The position numbers were made by a program, and so were the translations under genes. Below, piece after piece: positions 1 to 8,785 of a DNA stretch of 64,000 nt. The notes below the pieces were generated by a model. That model had not been told where the DNA came from, searched no databases, and saw nothing but the letters and a program-made list of their open reading frames with translations. Source of the DNA: Pseudopedobacter saltans DSM 12145 (GTDB taxonomy: Bacteria; Bacteroidota; Bacteroidia; Sphingobacteriales; Sphingobacteriaceae); contig NC_015177.1 in the NCBI RefSeq assembly GCF_000190735.1, positions 3,038,001-3,102,000 on the forward strand. Reading direction: 5' to 3'. The stretch's first letter is position 1. The number at the start of each line of letters is the position of its first letter.

Positions 1-298
1 CTAATAAGGGTTTTGTTGCTTTCAGGAGTTTCATATCGCTGAAGGTGATATCTTCTGATAGCATTAACCCCAGGTCGATCGAAGGGATGGCTTCTGTAAT
101 TTCATCTTTGGTATCATAATATACCTTTAATGCCCACTTTCCACTTTCTGTATTATAAAAATTAATAACTATTTTTTGATTGGGCGATTTTACAGTTACG
201 TTTTGAGCGAAAATCTTACAGAAAGAAAATGAAAAGACAATTATTAAAATGATTTTTTCGGGCGAATATTTATTACAAAAAGTCCTCATTATATTCAT
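1..298 (-). CDS. GH97 family glycosidase, N-terminal fragment (runs off window)
   Basis: This is the start of a gene that leaves the window at its left edge; about 99 codons are visible. The protein begins with a signal peptide ending near IFAQ and continues with the SPNQKIVINF and DLGLMLSED motifs. These match the N-terminal beta-sandwich of GH97 enzymes (alpha-glucosidase or alpha-galactosidase). Two ATGs, at 298 and 289, are in frame; the second places the charged residues closer to the hydrophobic core. The gene lies 63 bp downstream of the GH27 gene and is probably in the same operon. The catalytic part is not visible, so the substrate cannot be inferred. Confidence 0.7.
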   Translation of the reverse strand, partial: MNIMRTFCNKYSPEKIILIIVFSFSFCKIFAQNVTVKSPNQKIVINFYNTESGKWALKVYYDTKDEITEAIPSIDLGLMLSEDITFSDMKLLKATKPLL

Positions 299-361
299 TT
301 TAAATGTTTCCGATTATTTATATTTTTCCTTTTTTCTAAGCTCAATCTGGTTAGAAGCACA

Positions 362-2407
362 TTATTTAGTCCCCGTAAACTTATAATAAGCAACACCGTG
401 TGCCGGAATTTCAAGTGCTAAACTCTGGTTTGATGTGTTGATTTTTGCGATATTTTTTTGTCTCCAAAGATCACGTACGGTTTGATGTTCTGTAATCCCC
501 AATTTTTGAAAATCCTTGTACGACATATTTACCTTTTCTCTTCCGAAATTGGCAAACGCCACTGCTTTTCCTCCGTCTTCTAATTCTTTTACATAAATCT
601 TTAGCTCGCCAATGGTTTGCTGGCAGACCCCTTGTTTACCCAGTGCATCCTGATTTACTGCAATTACCTCGTCATTTGTAAGTAGATTTATTGTAAAATC
701 GTCCAATTTCTCCAGGTCACAACCAATAAGCAACGGTGCCGAGAAAATACTCCAAAGGCTGATATGTAAGTATTGTTCATCTGGTTTCAGGCGGCTTTGG
801 TGTGCATTACCCCAACCAACAACACCTACAACAAGCATATCCGGATCATTCCAGTTGCCCGGTTTGGCGTATGGCGCAGCTTTGTCCTGCGCTAAAGCAA
901 TACTTTTTACACTTGCCCAGGTATCAGTAATATCATTGGTGGTACGCCAGGATTGGGCATCGGCATCATCTCCCCATTTCCATACATCGCCCATACCGTA
1001 TTGACAAAGATTGTATACAATATCTCTTGACTGTTTTTTCAGCAAATCTCCCATCACCTTGAAAGGCTTAACACCTTTATCCAAATCTGCTCCACCCTGA
1101 AATGCAAGAGAAGGCACCTTATTAGGGTCGTTATCTGGCAAACCATCTATCACACCTCCATAACTGCACCAATCATACTTAAGATAATCGAATCCCCATT
1201 TTGCATAACTCTCCGCATCTTGTTTTTCGTAACCATAACTTCCTGCACAGCCGCCACAGGTCCACGGACCGGGGGAAGAATAGATTCCTGCTTTGAGACC
1301 ATTGGAATGCATATAATCGGTAAGTCCTTTCATATCTGGAAACTTGGAATTGGTAAGGATATATCCGTTCTCATCTCTCATTTTTCCTTTGAAAGAAGTG
1401 TCTTTGCCATCTCTGTTATATTGCCAGGAATCATCAATATTAATGTAATTCCAGCCATGATTTACCAGTCCTGTTTTAATAAGCGCATCAGCGGCGCGTT
1501 TTACTTTTTCGGCAGAGACTTCGTGTCCGAAACAGTTCCAGCTGTTCCATCCCATCGTAGGCGTTAGGGCTATTTTGTCTCCGCATACTATCCTTAATTT
1601 TTTTGATGCTGAACCTTTTGCGTTTTTTGCAGAAAGTATCACTTCATAAGTGCCTTTTTCTGCGATTTTTCCCGTAATGATTCCGGTCTTTGTATCAACT
1701 GCCAAACCTTTTGGCAGATTCTTCACAGAAAATGTCATCGGTCTTTCTCCGGTAGCGGGAATTCTGAAGAGAAACGGTGAACCAGGACGCACTCCGTAAA
1801 CGCTTGCTGAGTTGATACGTGGAGTAACGGCAGGTTTTGGAGTTAAAATATAAGGGGTGGATGCAATTGGATTAAAGGTTTCAAAAGTGGAAACGCCTAC
1901 GGCTTCGAATCTGGCATTGGCCCAATTTGCGTGGTCATAGTATGGGCCATTACCGCCATCGGTTACTACCAGCTCCAACTGATTGATGCCTTGTAAAGAA
2001 ACTGATACCGGTCTTGCTTTGTCCCCGAGACGCATTACTCCGCTAGACCATATTTTTTTATTATCTCCGTAAATCTCAAATTCTACAGCAGGTGTGTGTC
2101 CGGTAATTTCATCATCAATTCCTACCCATGCGGAAAAATGTTTGGCTTTACCGTTGAGCTTAATCAAAAGTGAACTTTCTGCGTGTGTGCCGAAACCTCT
2201 GTCGAAAGTTTCGCCGGCAATAGTCATTTTTTTCCCATCTACAGAGGTATTAATTCCTGGTTTACCATGCCCCTGAGTAGCTACACTCAAATCCAGCTGG
2301 TCTAGCCAAATTATAGATTGCGCTTTAGAAAAATTCCCAGAAAACAAAAGCACTAAGACGGTTAAGAATATTGTATTCTTCAACATTATTTTAAAAAATT
2401 TAATCAA
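362..2407 (-). CDS. GH27 alpha-galactosidase with N-terminal NPCBM and Ig-like domains
   Basis: Predicted secreted enzyme removing terminal alpha-galactosyl residues from side chains. It has a signal peptide (1-29), an NPCBM-type carbohydrate-binding domain (about 31-172) and a short putative Ig domain (about 195-275). A GH27 barrel follows from about 280, opening with TPTMGWNSWNCFG. The nucleophile is Asp412 in YLKYDWC and the acid/base is Asp492 in WRTTNDITDTW; both are intact. The C-terminal beta domain ends in HGVAYYKF. The start codon overlaps the end of the upstream GH43-CBM6 gene by 4 bp, which indicates translational coupling. Alpha-L-arabinopyranosidase activity, also found in GH27, cannot be excluded. 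Confidence 0.9.
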   Translation of the reverse strand: MIKFFKIMLKNTIFLTVLVLLFSGNFSKAQSIIWLDQLDLSVATQGHGKPGINTSVDGKKMTIAGETFDRGFGTHAESSLLIKLNGKAKHFSAWVGIDDEITGHTPAVEFEIYGDNKKIWSSGVMRLGDKARPVSVSLQGINQLELVVTDGGNGPYYDHANWANARFEAVGVSTFETFNPIASTPYILTPKPAVTPRINSASVYGVRPGSPFLFRIPATGERPMTFSVKNLPKGLAVDTKTGIITGKIAEKGTYEVILSAKNAKGSASKKLRIVCGDKIALTPTMGWNSWNCFGHEVSAEKVKRAADALIKTGLVNHGWNYINIDDSWQYNRDGKDTSFKGKMRDENGYILTNSKFPDMKGLTDYMHSNGLKAGIYSSPGPWTCGGCAGSYGYEKQDAESYAKWGFDYLKYDWCSYGGVIDGLPDNDPNKVPSLAFQGGADLDKGVKPFKVMGDLLKKQSRDIVYNLCQYGMGDVWKWGDDADAQSWRTTNDITDTWASVKSIALAQDKAAPYAKPGNWNDPDMLVVGVVGWGNAHQSRLKPDEQYLHISLWSIFSAPLLIGCDLEKLDDFTINLLTNDEVIAVNQDALGKQGVCQQTIGELKIYVKELEDGGKAVAFANFGREKVNMSYKDFQKLGITEHQTVRDLWRQKNIAKINTSNQSLALEIPAHGVAYYKFTGTK

Positions 2408-3771
2408 TTAAATTTCCACCAATCAAAATAGAAAAGCTCTTTTTCGCCTTTAAAAACGAAATATAAATCATGGATTCCTTTAGTGCTTTTTAATGGCGTG
2501 TTAACTGTCTTATAGATATCTCCCTCACCTTTTCCGCTAACATTTATCACGCCCAATACAGGTCCATCAATAGCATCTATACGTACTTCTATTTTTCCTC
2601 CGTAAAGAGATGCAACATTCACATCCAAAGATTTCACTCCTTTCGAAAAATCTACACCCTGCACCTTGATATAGTCACCATTATTAATAGAAGTAACAAT
2701 AATACGATCCGTGATTTTTCTACCTCTGTTATACGGTTGATTGCGTTCCCATTCCGTCACCATTTCCGTCTTTACACCTTCGCTATAAGCAATTGTTTCC
2801 GCCTCATTTCTTTTATAAGGATCAAGAGTACCTACTCTTTTTGGAGCATCTGTCGTCCAGAAAGGAAGTTTCTGAATAGTTCCATCCGCATTATAGTTAA
2901 GTTCTGTCACCGTAACAGAGCGACGCTCATAATGCTTGCTCATTGTTTGCATTCTAATTCCGTGGTTGAACCCGAAAACATATGCTTTGCCTTTGTAATG
3001 TATAATCCCGGGATGATTACCACTGGATCTTTGATCGCCCTCCATAATAACTCCTCCGTATTTCCAGGGACCAACAGGTGATTTTGCCATTGCATAATCA
3101 ATTCCTTCCGGGCAACATTTAGAGGCATATGCCATATAATAAGTCCCATTTCTTTTCCATATCCAGGGACCTTCCTGATAATTAAAAGGATCTGGTGAGC
3201 CTTTCACTTTTGCCATAGAAGCATCTTTGGTAATAGGTCCTGCAAGCGAAATCATGTCTTCGTTTAATTTTACATACCATAAGTTTGGATTTCCCCAATA
3301 CAAGTACGCTTGCCCATCGTCATCAATTAATATGGTAGGATCAATATCTTCCACAGAGTTTTTTATCAGAGGCTTCCCAATAGGATCCATAAATGGTCCG
3401 TACGGACTATTCGCAACCAAAACGCCTATACCCATATTATTTGGCATTGGACAATACATATAAAATTTACCGTTGCGTTCGACAACTTGAGGTGCCCAGG
3501 CCCCATTGTCGGTATTTACCCATTTAAAGTCTTTAAGTGAAGCCACCACACCGTGGTCTGTCCAATTGACCATATCTGTAGAAGTGTACAGCAGCCAATC
3601 TTTCATCTTGAATCCGAAAGCATCATCTTCATCATGACTGGTATACAGATACACCGTATCTTTGTAAACCAAAGGAGCCGGATCTGCGGTATATTTGGTC
3701 TGAATAATTGGATTTTGTCCCAGGCAAACTTGAAAAAATCCTAGAAATGTTATTAAACTTAAAATCCTCAT
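2404..3771 (-). CDS. GH43 glycoside hydrolase with C-terminal CBM6-like domain
   Basis: Predicted secreted arabinofuranosidase or xylosidase. After a signal peptide (1-18) there is a five-bladed propeller (about 20-310). It carries the three GH43 acidic residues: Asp in YTADPAPLV, Asp in EDIDPTILIDD and the general acid Glu in NYQEGPWIW. Residues about 320-455 resemble a CBM6-type beta-sandwich, with RNEAETIAYSEG at its start and HDLYFVFKG near its end. It lies 14 bp downstream of the GH31 gene and overlaps the GH27 start. Many enzymes of this GH43-CBM6 layout act on arabinoxylan, but specificity within GH43 cannot be read from motifs alone. Confidence 0.87.
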   Translation of the reverse strand: MRILSLITFLGFFQVCLGQNPIIQTKYTADPAPLVYKDTVYLYTSHDEDDAFGFKMKDWLLYTSTDMVNWTDHGVVASLKDFKWVNTDNGAWAPQVVERNGKFYMYCPMPNNMGIGVLVANSPYGPFMDPIGKPLIKNSVEDIDPTILIDDDGQAYLYWGNPNLWYVKLNEDMISLAGPITKDASMAKVKGSPDPFNYQEGPWIWKRNGTYYMAYASKCCPEGIDYAMAKSPVGPWKYGGVIMEGDQRSSGNHPGIIHYKGKAYVFGFNHGIRMQTMSKHYERRSVTVTELNYNADGTIQKLPFWTTDAPKRVGTLDPYKRNEAETIAYSEGVKTEMVTEWERNQPYNRGRKITDRIIVTSINNGDYIKVQGVDFSKGVKSLDVNVASLYGGKIEVRIDAIDGPVLGVINVSGKGEGDIYKTVNTPLKSTKGIHDLYFVFKGEKELFYFDWWKFN

Positions 3772-3785
3772 ATACTTCTATCCTA

Positions 3786-6236
3786 TTATTTGAGATTCAC
3801 TCTACTATTCTTTCCTGAATAAGAAATTGTCTTTTGTTGACCATTTGGAAGGATTAGCGTAAATTTCCTTGTCTCAATCATTCCTTTATACTTCCCTTTT
3901 CGTGATCCAATAGTAAGCGTACTGGTTTTGTCATTCCAGTGAAAAGGGATCTCCGTATATTCTCCTTTTTCATAATTATAATTGTCGAATTCGTCTTCGT
4001 ACAATACAAAAGTTGCGTCTGCACCCGGATAAATTTTAAGGTTGATATTATTCCATTTCTTTTCTGTGGCATACTGTACTTCGGGGCCGAGCGGAATGAT
4101 GCTACCTGCTTTCACATACAAGGGTATCAGGCTAATGTCGGTTTCTTTATCAATTTGCTGACCTCCAGCAAAGCTTTCATTAGTCCAGAAGTCATACCAC
4201 ATAGAGCCTGCCGGCAGGTAAACATTTTTCTTCTTCGGTTTTAAAAATTCAGTAGTTAGCTCCTGAATATTTTGCTTCTGACTGGTATTATTCCAACCAT
4301 CCTGCTCATCAGTTTTAACTACGGTTTCTGACGTATATTGAGCTTGAGCAATTGGCGCTACCAAAATTGATTTGCCAAACATAAATTGATTGTTCAGATC
4401 CCAAACCTTTTTATCTACAGCAAAATCCATTACCAGCGCTCTCATAAAGCTCGATCTGTTTTTGCTTACATCCCAGGATGTCGAATAGATATAGGGCAGC
4501 AAACTATAACGTAATTGAATAAACTTCTCGATAGCATCATAAACCGGTTCTCCTTTTTGACCAAACTGGTAGATCTCACGAGGCACATCCGTTCCATGCG
4601 AACGCATCATAGGAGTGAAAGTGGCATACTGCAACCATCTGACATATAATTCCTGAAACATAGGATTTTTTGTACCTGTACCGTCGTTCCAGGTTTTGTT
4701 ATAAGCCCCAGCAAAAAAACCTCCTATATCCGAATTGAAATTGGGATTAGCAGTAAGCGTGAAATTTAGCCCTGCAGGTATTTGATTCCGGAGAGATTCC
4801 CACGATGAATTTACATCTCCAGACCAAACACTGGCGCCGTAACGTTGCTGTCCGGCAAACGCAGATCTGGTAAGTATAAAAACACGTTTATCAGAACTTT
4901 CAGATCTTTGATGGTCGTATACGCCTCCTACGGTCATCAAGGGATATGCGTTACGAACTTTTCGAAAAGAGCCTAAATAAGTTTTGGTGTCCATATCTTC
5001 CGGTTTTTGGTTTAAATGGTCAGGCTCCGTAGAATCCATCCACCAGGCATCTACGCCCAACTTAAAAATTCCCTGGTTTAGATATTTCCAGTAAATATCT
5101 CTCGCTTTAGGATTAAAAGCATCATAAACCCTAACTCCAGACGGATAGTTAAGATCCGGAGGCCAGCTCTCTCTTCCGGATTCTGGCCAGGTTTTAAAGT
5201 TGAACAACATACCGGTTTTGTCCATCTCACGATACGGTTTTGTCATGGGACCAAAAGAAGACCAGATAGAAACTGCCAGCCGGGCGTTCATTGCATGTAT
5301 ATCATTAACCATTTTTTGGGCATCAGGAAAATCGGGACTTATAAAATCCATTGCGTTCCACTGATAATTATTACCCCAATACTGCCAATCCTGAATAATG
5401 CCGTCTAGTGGAACTCCCAGTTCCCGATATTTTTTAACGACTCCTACAATCTCATTTTGCGATTTGTAACGTTCTTTGCTTTGCCAATAACCATATGTCC
5501 ACAGCGGGAACATTGGAACCTGACCCGTAAGGCTACGCATCCCAGCGACAACGCCATCCGCATTTTCACCGTATATGAAATAATAATCAATAGCATCACC
5601 TACTTCTGAGGTAAAAGAAGTCAGGTTTTCTTTGTCTTTAAATGTTGTAGGAGAATAATTGTCCCAAAAAACTCCATATCCCTTTACAGACTGGAAAAAA
5701 GGCACAAAATCCCAGGTATTATTTTGTACCATTCTTACTTCTTGATTGCGTTGGGACATTTTACCATTTTGCAATATTCCCAATCCATAAATTGTTTCAT
5801 CTTTGTCCAGAGTAAATGCCTGAGACACCGAATAGGTCGAACTTCCGGCATCATTAAACGGGGTAAACTGACTGTCACTAAATTGTTCATTCAATAGCGC
5901 TTTTCCCGAAATATGATGGTAAGAAACGGTTCCCGACTTTAAATCGAGCTTAAGATGTAAATCTGCCGTTCGGAGAGTTAGCTCATTACCTTGCTGATTT
6001 ACTGTAAAAGGAGTTTTTTGTTCAGATTTAATAACAGAAAGGCTCTCTTTCAAGAAATCTGCTCCCCTGGGATGTTTTATGGTCCGTATAATTTTAGAAT
6101 TATAAACCTTAATCTCTACCGAGATATTTTCTGTTGAGAATTTAATTCCTGTATTAGTTTTGGTATAAGTCTGCCCAACGCTAATTTGGGATAGAATTAA
6201 TAACCATGAAATACTTATAAATATAATTTTTCTCAT
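3786..6236 (-). CDS. GH31 alpha-xylosidase
   Basis: Predicted exo-enzyme removing alpha-xylosyl residues. It has a signal peptide (1-21), an N-terminal beta-sandwich, and a catalytic barrel (about 235-600) followed by beta-sandwich domains. The nucleophile is Asp401 in DAWWMDSTEPD and the acid/base is Asp474 in VWSGDVNSSWE. The STEPD form, together with MMRSHGTDVPREI, is typical of the alpha-xylosidase branch rather than alpha-glucosidases, which usually show DMNEP. Length (816 aa) is normal for secreted Bacteroidota members without an inserted PA14. It sits between the GH95 and GH43-CBM6 genes on the same strand. Confidence 0.9.
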   Translation of the reverse strand: MRKIIFISISWLLILSQISVGQTYTKTNTGIKFSTENISVEIKVYNSKIIRTIKHPRGADFLKESLSVIKSEQKTPFTVNQQGNELTLRTADLHLKLDLKSGTVSYHHISGKALLNEQFSDSQFTPFNDAGSSTYSVSQAFTLDKDETIYGLGILQNGKMSQRNQEVRMVQNNTWDFVPFFQSVKGYGVFWDNYSPTTFKDKENLTSFTSEVGDAIDYYFIYGENADGVVAGMRSLTGQVPMFPLWTYGYWQSKERYKSQNEIVGVVKKYRELGVPLDGIIQDWQYWGNNYQWNAMDFISPDFPDAQKMVNDIHAMNARLAVSIWSSFGPMTKPYREMDKTGMLFNFKTWPESGRESWPPDLNYPSGVRVYDAFNPKARDIYWKYLNQGIFKLGVDAWWMDSTEPDHLNQKPEDMDTKTYLGSFRKVRNAYPLMTVGGVYDHQRSESSDKRVFILTRSAFAGQQRYGASVWSGDVNSSWESLRNQIPAGLNFTLTANPNFNSDIGGFFAGAYNKTWNDGTGTKNPMFQELYVRWLQYATFTPMMRSHGTDVPREIYQFGQKGEPVYDAIEKFIQLRYSLLPYIYSTSWDVSKNRSSFMRALVMDFAVDKKVWDLNNQFMFGKSILVAPIAQAQYTSETVVKTDEQDGWNNTSQKQNIQELTTEFLKPKKKNVYLPAGSMWYDFWTNESFAGGQQIDKETDISLIPLYVKAGSIIPLGPEVQYATEKKWNNINLKIYPGADATFVLYEDEFDNYNYEKGEYTEIPFHWNDKTSTLTIGSRKGKYKGMIETRKFTLILPNGQQKTISYSGKNSRVNLK

Positions 6237-6300
6237 TACCTGTTATAGTTAATACTGAGTCTTATATAAATGGTACGTTCGTAACCCACATTCTATTAAT

Positions 6301-8781
6301 TTAATCTCTGCTTCCCCGGAAAAAAGTATAAGTTTTACCGGCAACAGTAGGTACATCATATTCATAAACTGCCTTTAGATTATTTCCTTTTAAAGTGGCT
6401 TTGTCAGAGATAATCGCTTTTGCGCCAGTTATGGTATTCATTAATATATTCGGGTTATCTTCCTCTGCCTTCCTTAATCCTTTTCCTTTCAGTGGTACAT
6501 ATGATCGCAAGCGAAGATTACCGCCAATTTTAGATAATACCTTTACTTCCTGAACCGCACCTTCTTGCCACTTCATATCTATTTCAAAACCTCCACGAGC
6601 TACAATTCCAGACACAGAACCGGTATCCCAGACATCAGGTAAAGCAGGCAATAAGTGTAATGCACTATCATGACTTTGTACCAGCATCTCTGCAACACCT
6701 GCTGTAAGACCAAAATTTCCATCAATCTGGAAAGGAGGATGGGCGGTGAACATGTTCGGGTAGGTTCTGCCATCTCTATTTTCCTTGTCAACCAAGGTTA
6801 GCATATTATTAATAATCTTATACGCCCGGTTGCCTTCTAAAAGCCGGGCCCAGAGATTTATCTTCCAACCTATAGACCACCCTGTAGCGAAATCTCCTCT
6901 GTAGATTAGTGAATTTCGAGAGGCCTCAAATAGTTCCGGAGTTGTATAAGGTGAAATTTGATTACCGGGATATAATCCATATAAATGAGAAACATGCCGA
7001 TGCTCGTTTTTCGGGTCGTCTATATCTTCAAGCCATTCTTGCAATTGCGTATACTTCCCTATTTGCATTGGTGGAATTCGTTTTGCCATAGATTTTAACC
7101 TTGCAATATAGTTTGTATCTTTTCCCAGCATTTCACCAGCCACCACAGTTCTTGTAAGAACATCAAAAACCAGCTGATTATCCATTGTAACACCCGCGGT
7201 TATTGGACCATGTTCCGGCGATATAGAAGGAGACACTACCATCCAACCTTTATATTTAGGATGTTCTATTAAAAATGACAAGAAAAAATCTGCTGAACCT
7301 TTTAGAATTGGATAGGCTTCTGCTAAGAATTTTCTATCTCCTGTAAATAAATAATGTTCCCATAAATGCTGGCTCAACCATGCTCCGCCTGTAGGCCACA
7401 TACCCGCAGCTGCAAAATCTATCGGGCTGGTGACACGCCAGATATCCGTATTATGATGAGCTACCCAACCATCTGCGCCATAGAGCGTTTTTGCTGTTTC
7501 TCTGCCACTTTCACTTAAGTCTTTTAACATCTGAAATAGCGGCTCATGCGTATCAGATAAATTGGTAACCTCTGCCGGCCAATAATTCATTTCTGTGTTG
7601 ATATTGATCGTATATTTACTGTCCCAGGCCGGGTGCATAGAATTACACCAGATACCCTGTAAATTTGAAGGTTGCCCTCCCGGTTGTGAGGACGAAATCA
7701 GCAAATACCGCCCGAATTGCGTAAGCAAGGTCACCAAAGCAGGATCCTGTGTTTCCTTAAAATTACGGATCCGTACGTCTGTAGGCTCTTCTTTAGAAAT
7801 ATCCTGACTTCCGAGATTGAGTTTAAATCTACCAAACTGCTTATAATATGTCGCTGAATGTTGTTGCAGCGCAGATTTAAAATTTTTCTTTTTTGCAACA
7901 GCTAACTTAGAAGCAGCTCGCTCCGCAGGATTGGCGTCTACGGATTTATAATTGGTAAAATTAGTCCCTATAGATATATAAATAGTGGCTGAGCTTGCTT
8001 CTGTTATATTAATTTTATGATCAGAAACCGCTACATGCCCATCCGCATGACTAACCAAGGTATGTATTTGATATCTGATTTTTCCTTCTATACCTTCATG
8101 GTCCGAACCTCTTCCTTCTAAAACCAGGGAATTATCTTTCTTTGAAACCGTATGTTGGGAAGGATTGACATACCCGATGTCAAAATTTAAGCCTCCCTTC
8201 TCGCTGGACGTAAGCTGCATAATGATAACGTCATCGGTAAAGGAAGAAAATACTTCACGGGTATATTTAACTCCATTAACAGTATAAGTAGTTTTAACAA
8301 CTGCTTTATTTAAATCGAGTTCTCTATAATAATTCTCATATTGATTATGTCCCGGAAAATTAAGAATCAGGCTTCCTGCTGTTTGAAAGGGCATGCCATG
8401 TGTTTGGGTAAAAAAGCTTTGATTGATAAGTTTATCCGCTTCCTGTGTTTGGCCATCAAACACCATTTTTTGAACCAGAGGCAAAACTTCGAGAGCTTTA
8501 TTATTATCGTTACGATATGGTCCACCACCCCAAATGGTTTCTTCATTCAGTTGAAGTTGTTCTCTTTGAGGAATCCCATAAACCATAGCACCTAAACGCC
8601 CGTTTCCTATCGGTAAAGCTTGCTCCCAAACATTATCAATTACAGGTTTATTGTACCAAAGTTTTAAATCATCCTGACTATAAGCTTTAAACGGAAAAAC
8701 CAGTATATGTAAGAAAAGAAGTTGTAAAATCCTTTTGCATGTAACCTTCTTAATTATATATTCCATAATCAATTGCATCAT
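6301..8781 (-). CDS. GH95 alpha-L-fucosidase / alpha-L-galactosidase
   Basis: Predicted inverting exo-glycosidase for terminal alpha-1,2-L-fucose or L-galactose. Family features are clear: WEQALPIGNGRLGAMVYG near the N-terminus, the paired Asn in YTININTEMNYWPAE, the acid Glu in LQEWLED followed by HRHVSHLYGLYPG, and the Asp in FQIDGNFGLTAG. A signal peptide ends near KAYSQ. ATGs occur at residues 1, 2 and 6; the first starts 4 bp after the GH97 stop. In a xylan-type locus, L-galactosidase activity on xylan side chains is as plausible as fucosidase activity. Confidence 0.9.
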   Translation of the reverse strand: MMQLIMEYIIKKVTCKRILQLLFLHILVFPFKAYSQDDLKLWYNKPVIDNVWEQALPIGNGRLGAMVYGIPQREQLQLNEETIWGGGPYRNDNNKALEVLPLVQKMVFDGQTQEADKLINQSFFTQTHGMPFQTAGSLILNFPGHNQYENYYRELDLNKAVVKTTYTVNGVKYTREVFSSFTDDVIIMQLTSSEKGGLNFDIGYVNPSQHTVSKKDNSLVLEGRGSDHEGIEGKIRYQIHTLVSHADGHVAVSDHKINITEASSATIYISIGTNFTNYKSVDANPAERAASKLAVAKKKNFKSALQQHSATYYKQFGRFKLNLGSQDISKEEPTDVRIRNFKETQDPALVTLLTQFGRYLLISSSQPGGQPSNLQGIWCNSMHPAWDSKYTININTEMNYWPAEVTNLSDTHEPLFQMLKDLSESGRETAKTLYGADGWVAHHNTDIWRVTSPIDFAAAGMWPTGGAWLSQHLWEHYLFTGDRKFLAEAYPILKGSADFFLSFLIEHPKYKGWMVVSPSISPEHGPITAGVTMDNQLVFDVLTRTVVAGEMLGKDTNYIARLKSMAKRIPPMQIGKYTQLQEWLEDIDDPKNEHRHVSHLYGLYPGNQISPYTTPELFEASRNSLIYRGDFATGWSIGWKINLWARLLEGNRAYKIINNMLTLVDKENRDGRTYPNMFTAHPPFQIDGNFGLTAGVAEMLVQSHDSALHLLPALPDVWDTGSVSGIVARGGFEIDMKWQEGAVQEVKVLSKIGGNLRLRSYVPLKGKGLRKAEEDNPNILMNTITGAKAIISDKATLKGNNLKAVYEYDVPTVAGKTYTFFRGSRD

Positions 8782-8785
8782 AAAA

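Noticed and set aside
3786-6236. GH31 protein as an alpha-glucosidase
   Set aside because: The nucleophile region reads WWMDSTEPD rather than the DMNEP form usual in alpha-glucosidases, and the context is xylan-type. Alpha-xylosidase is preferred.
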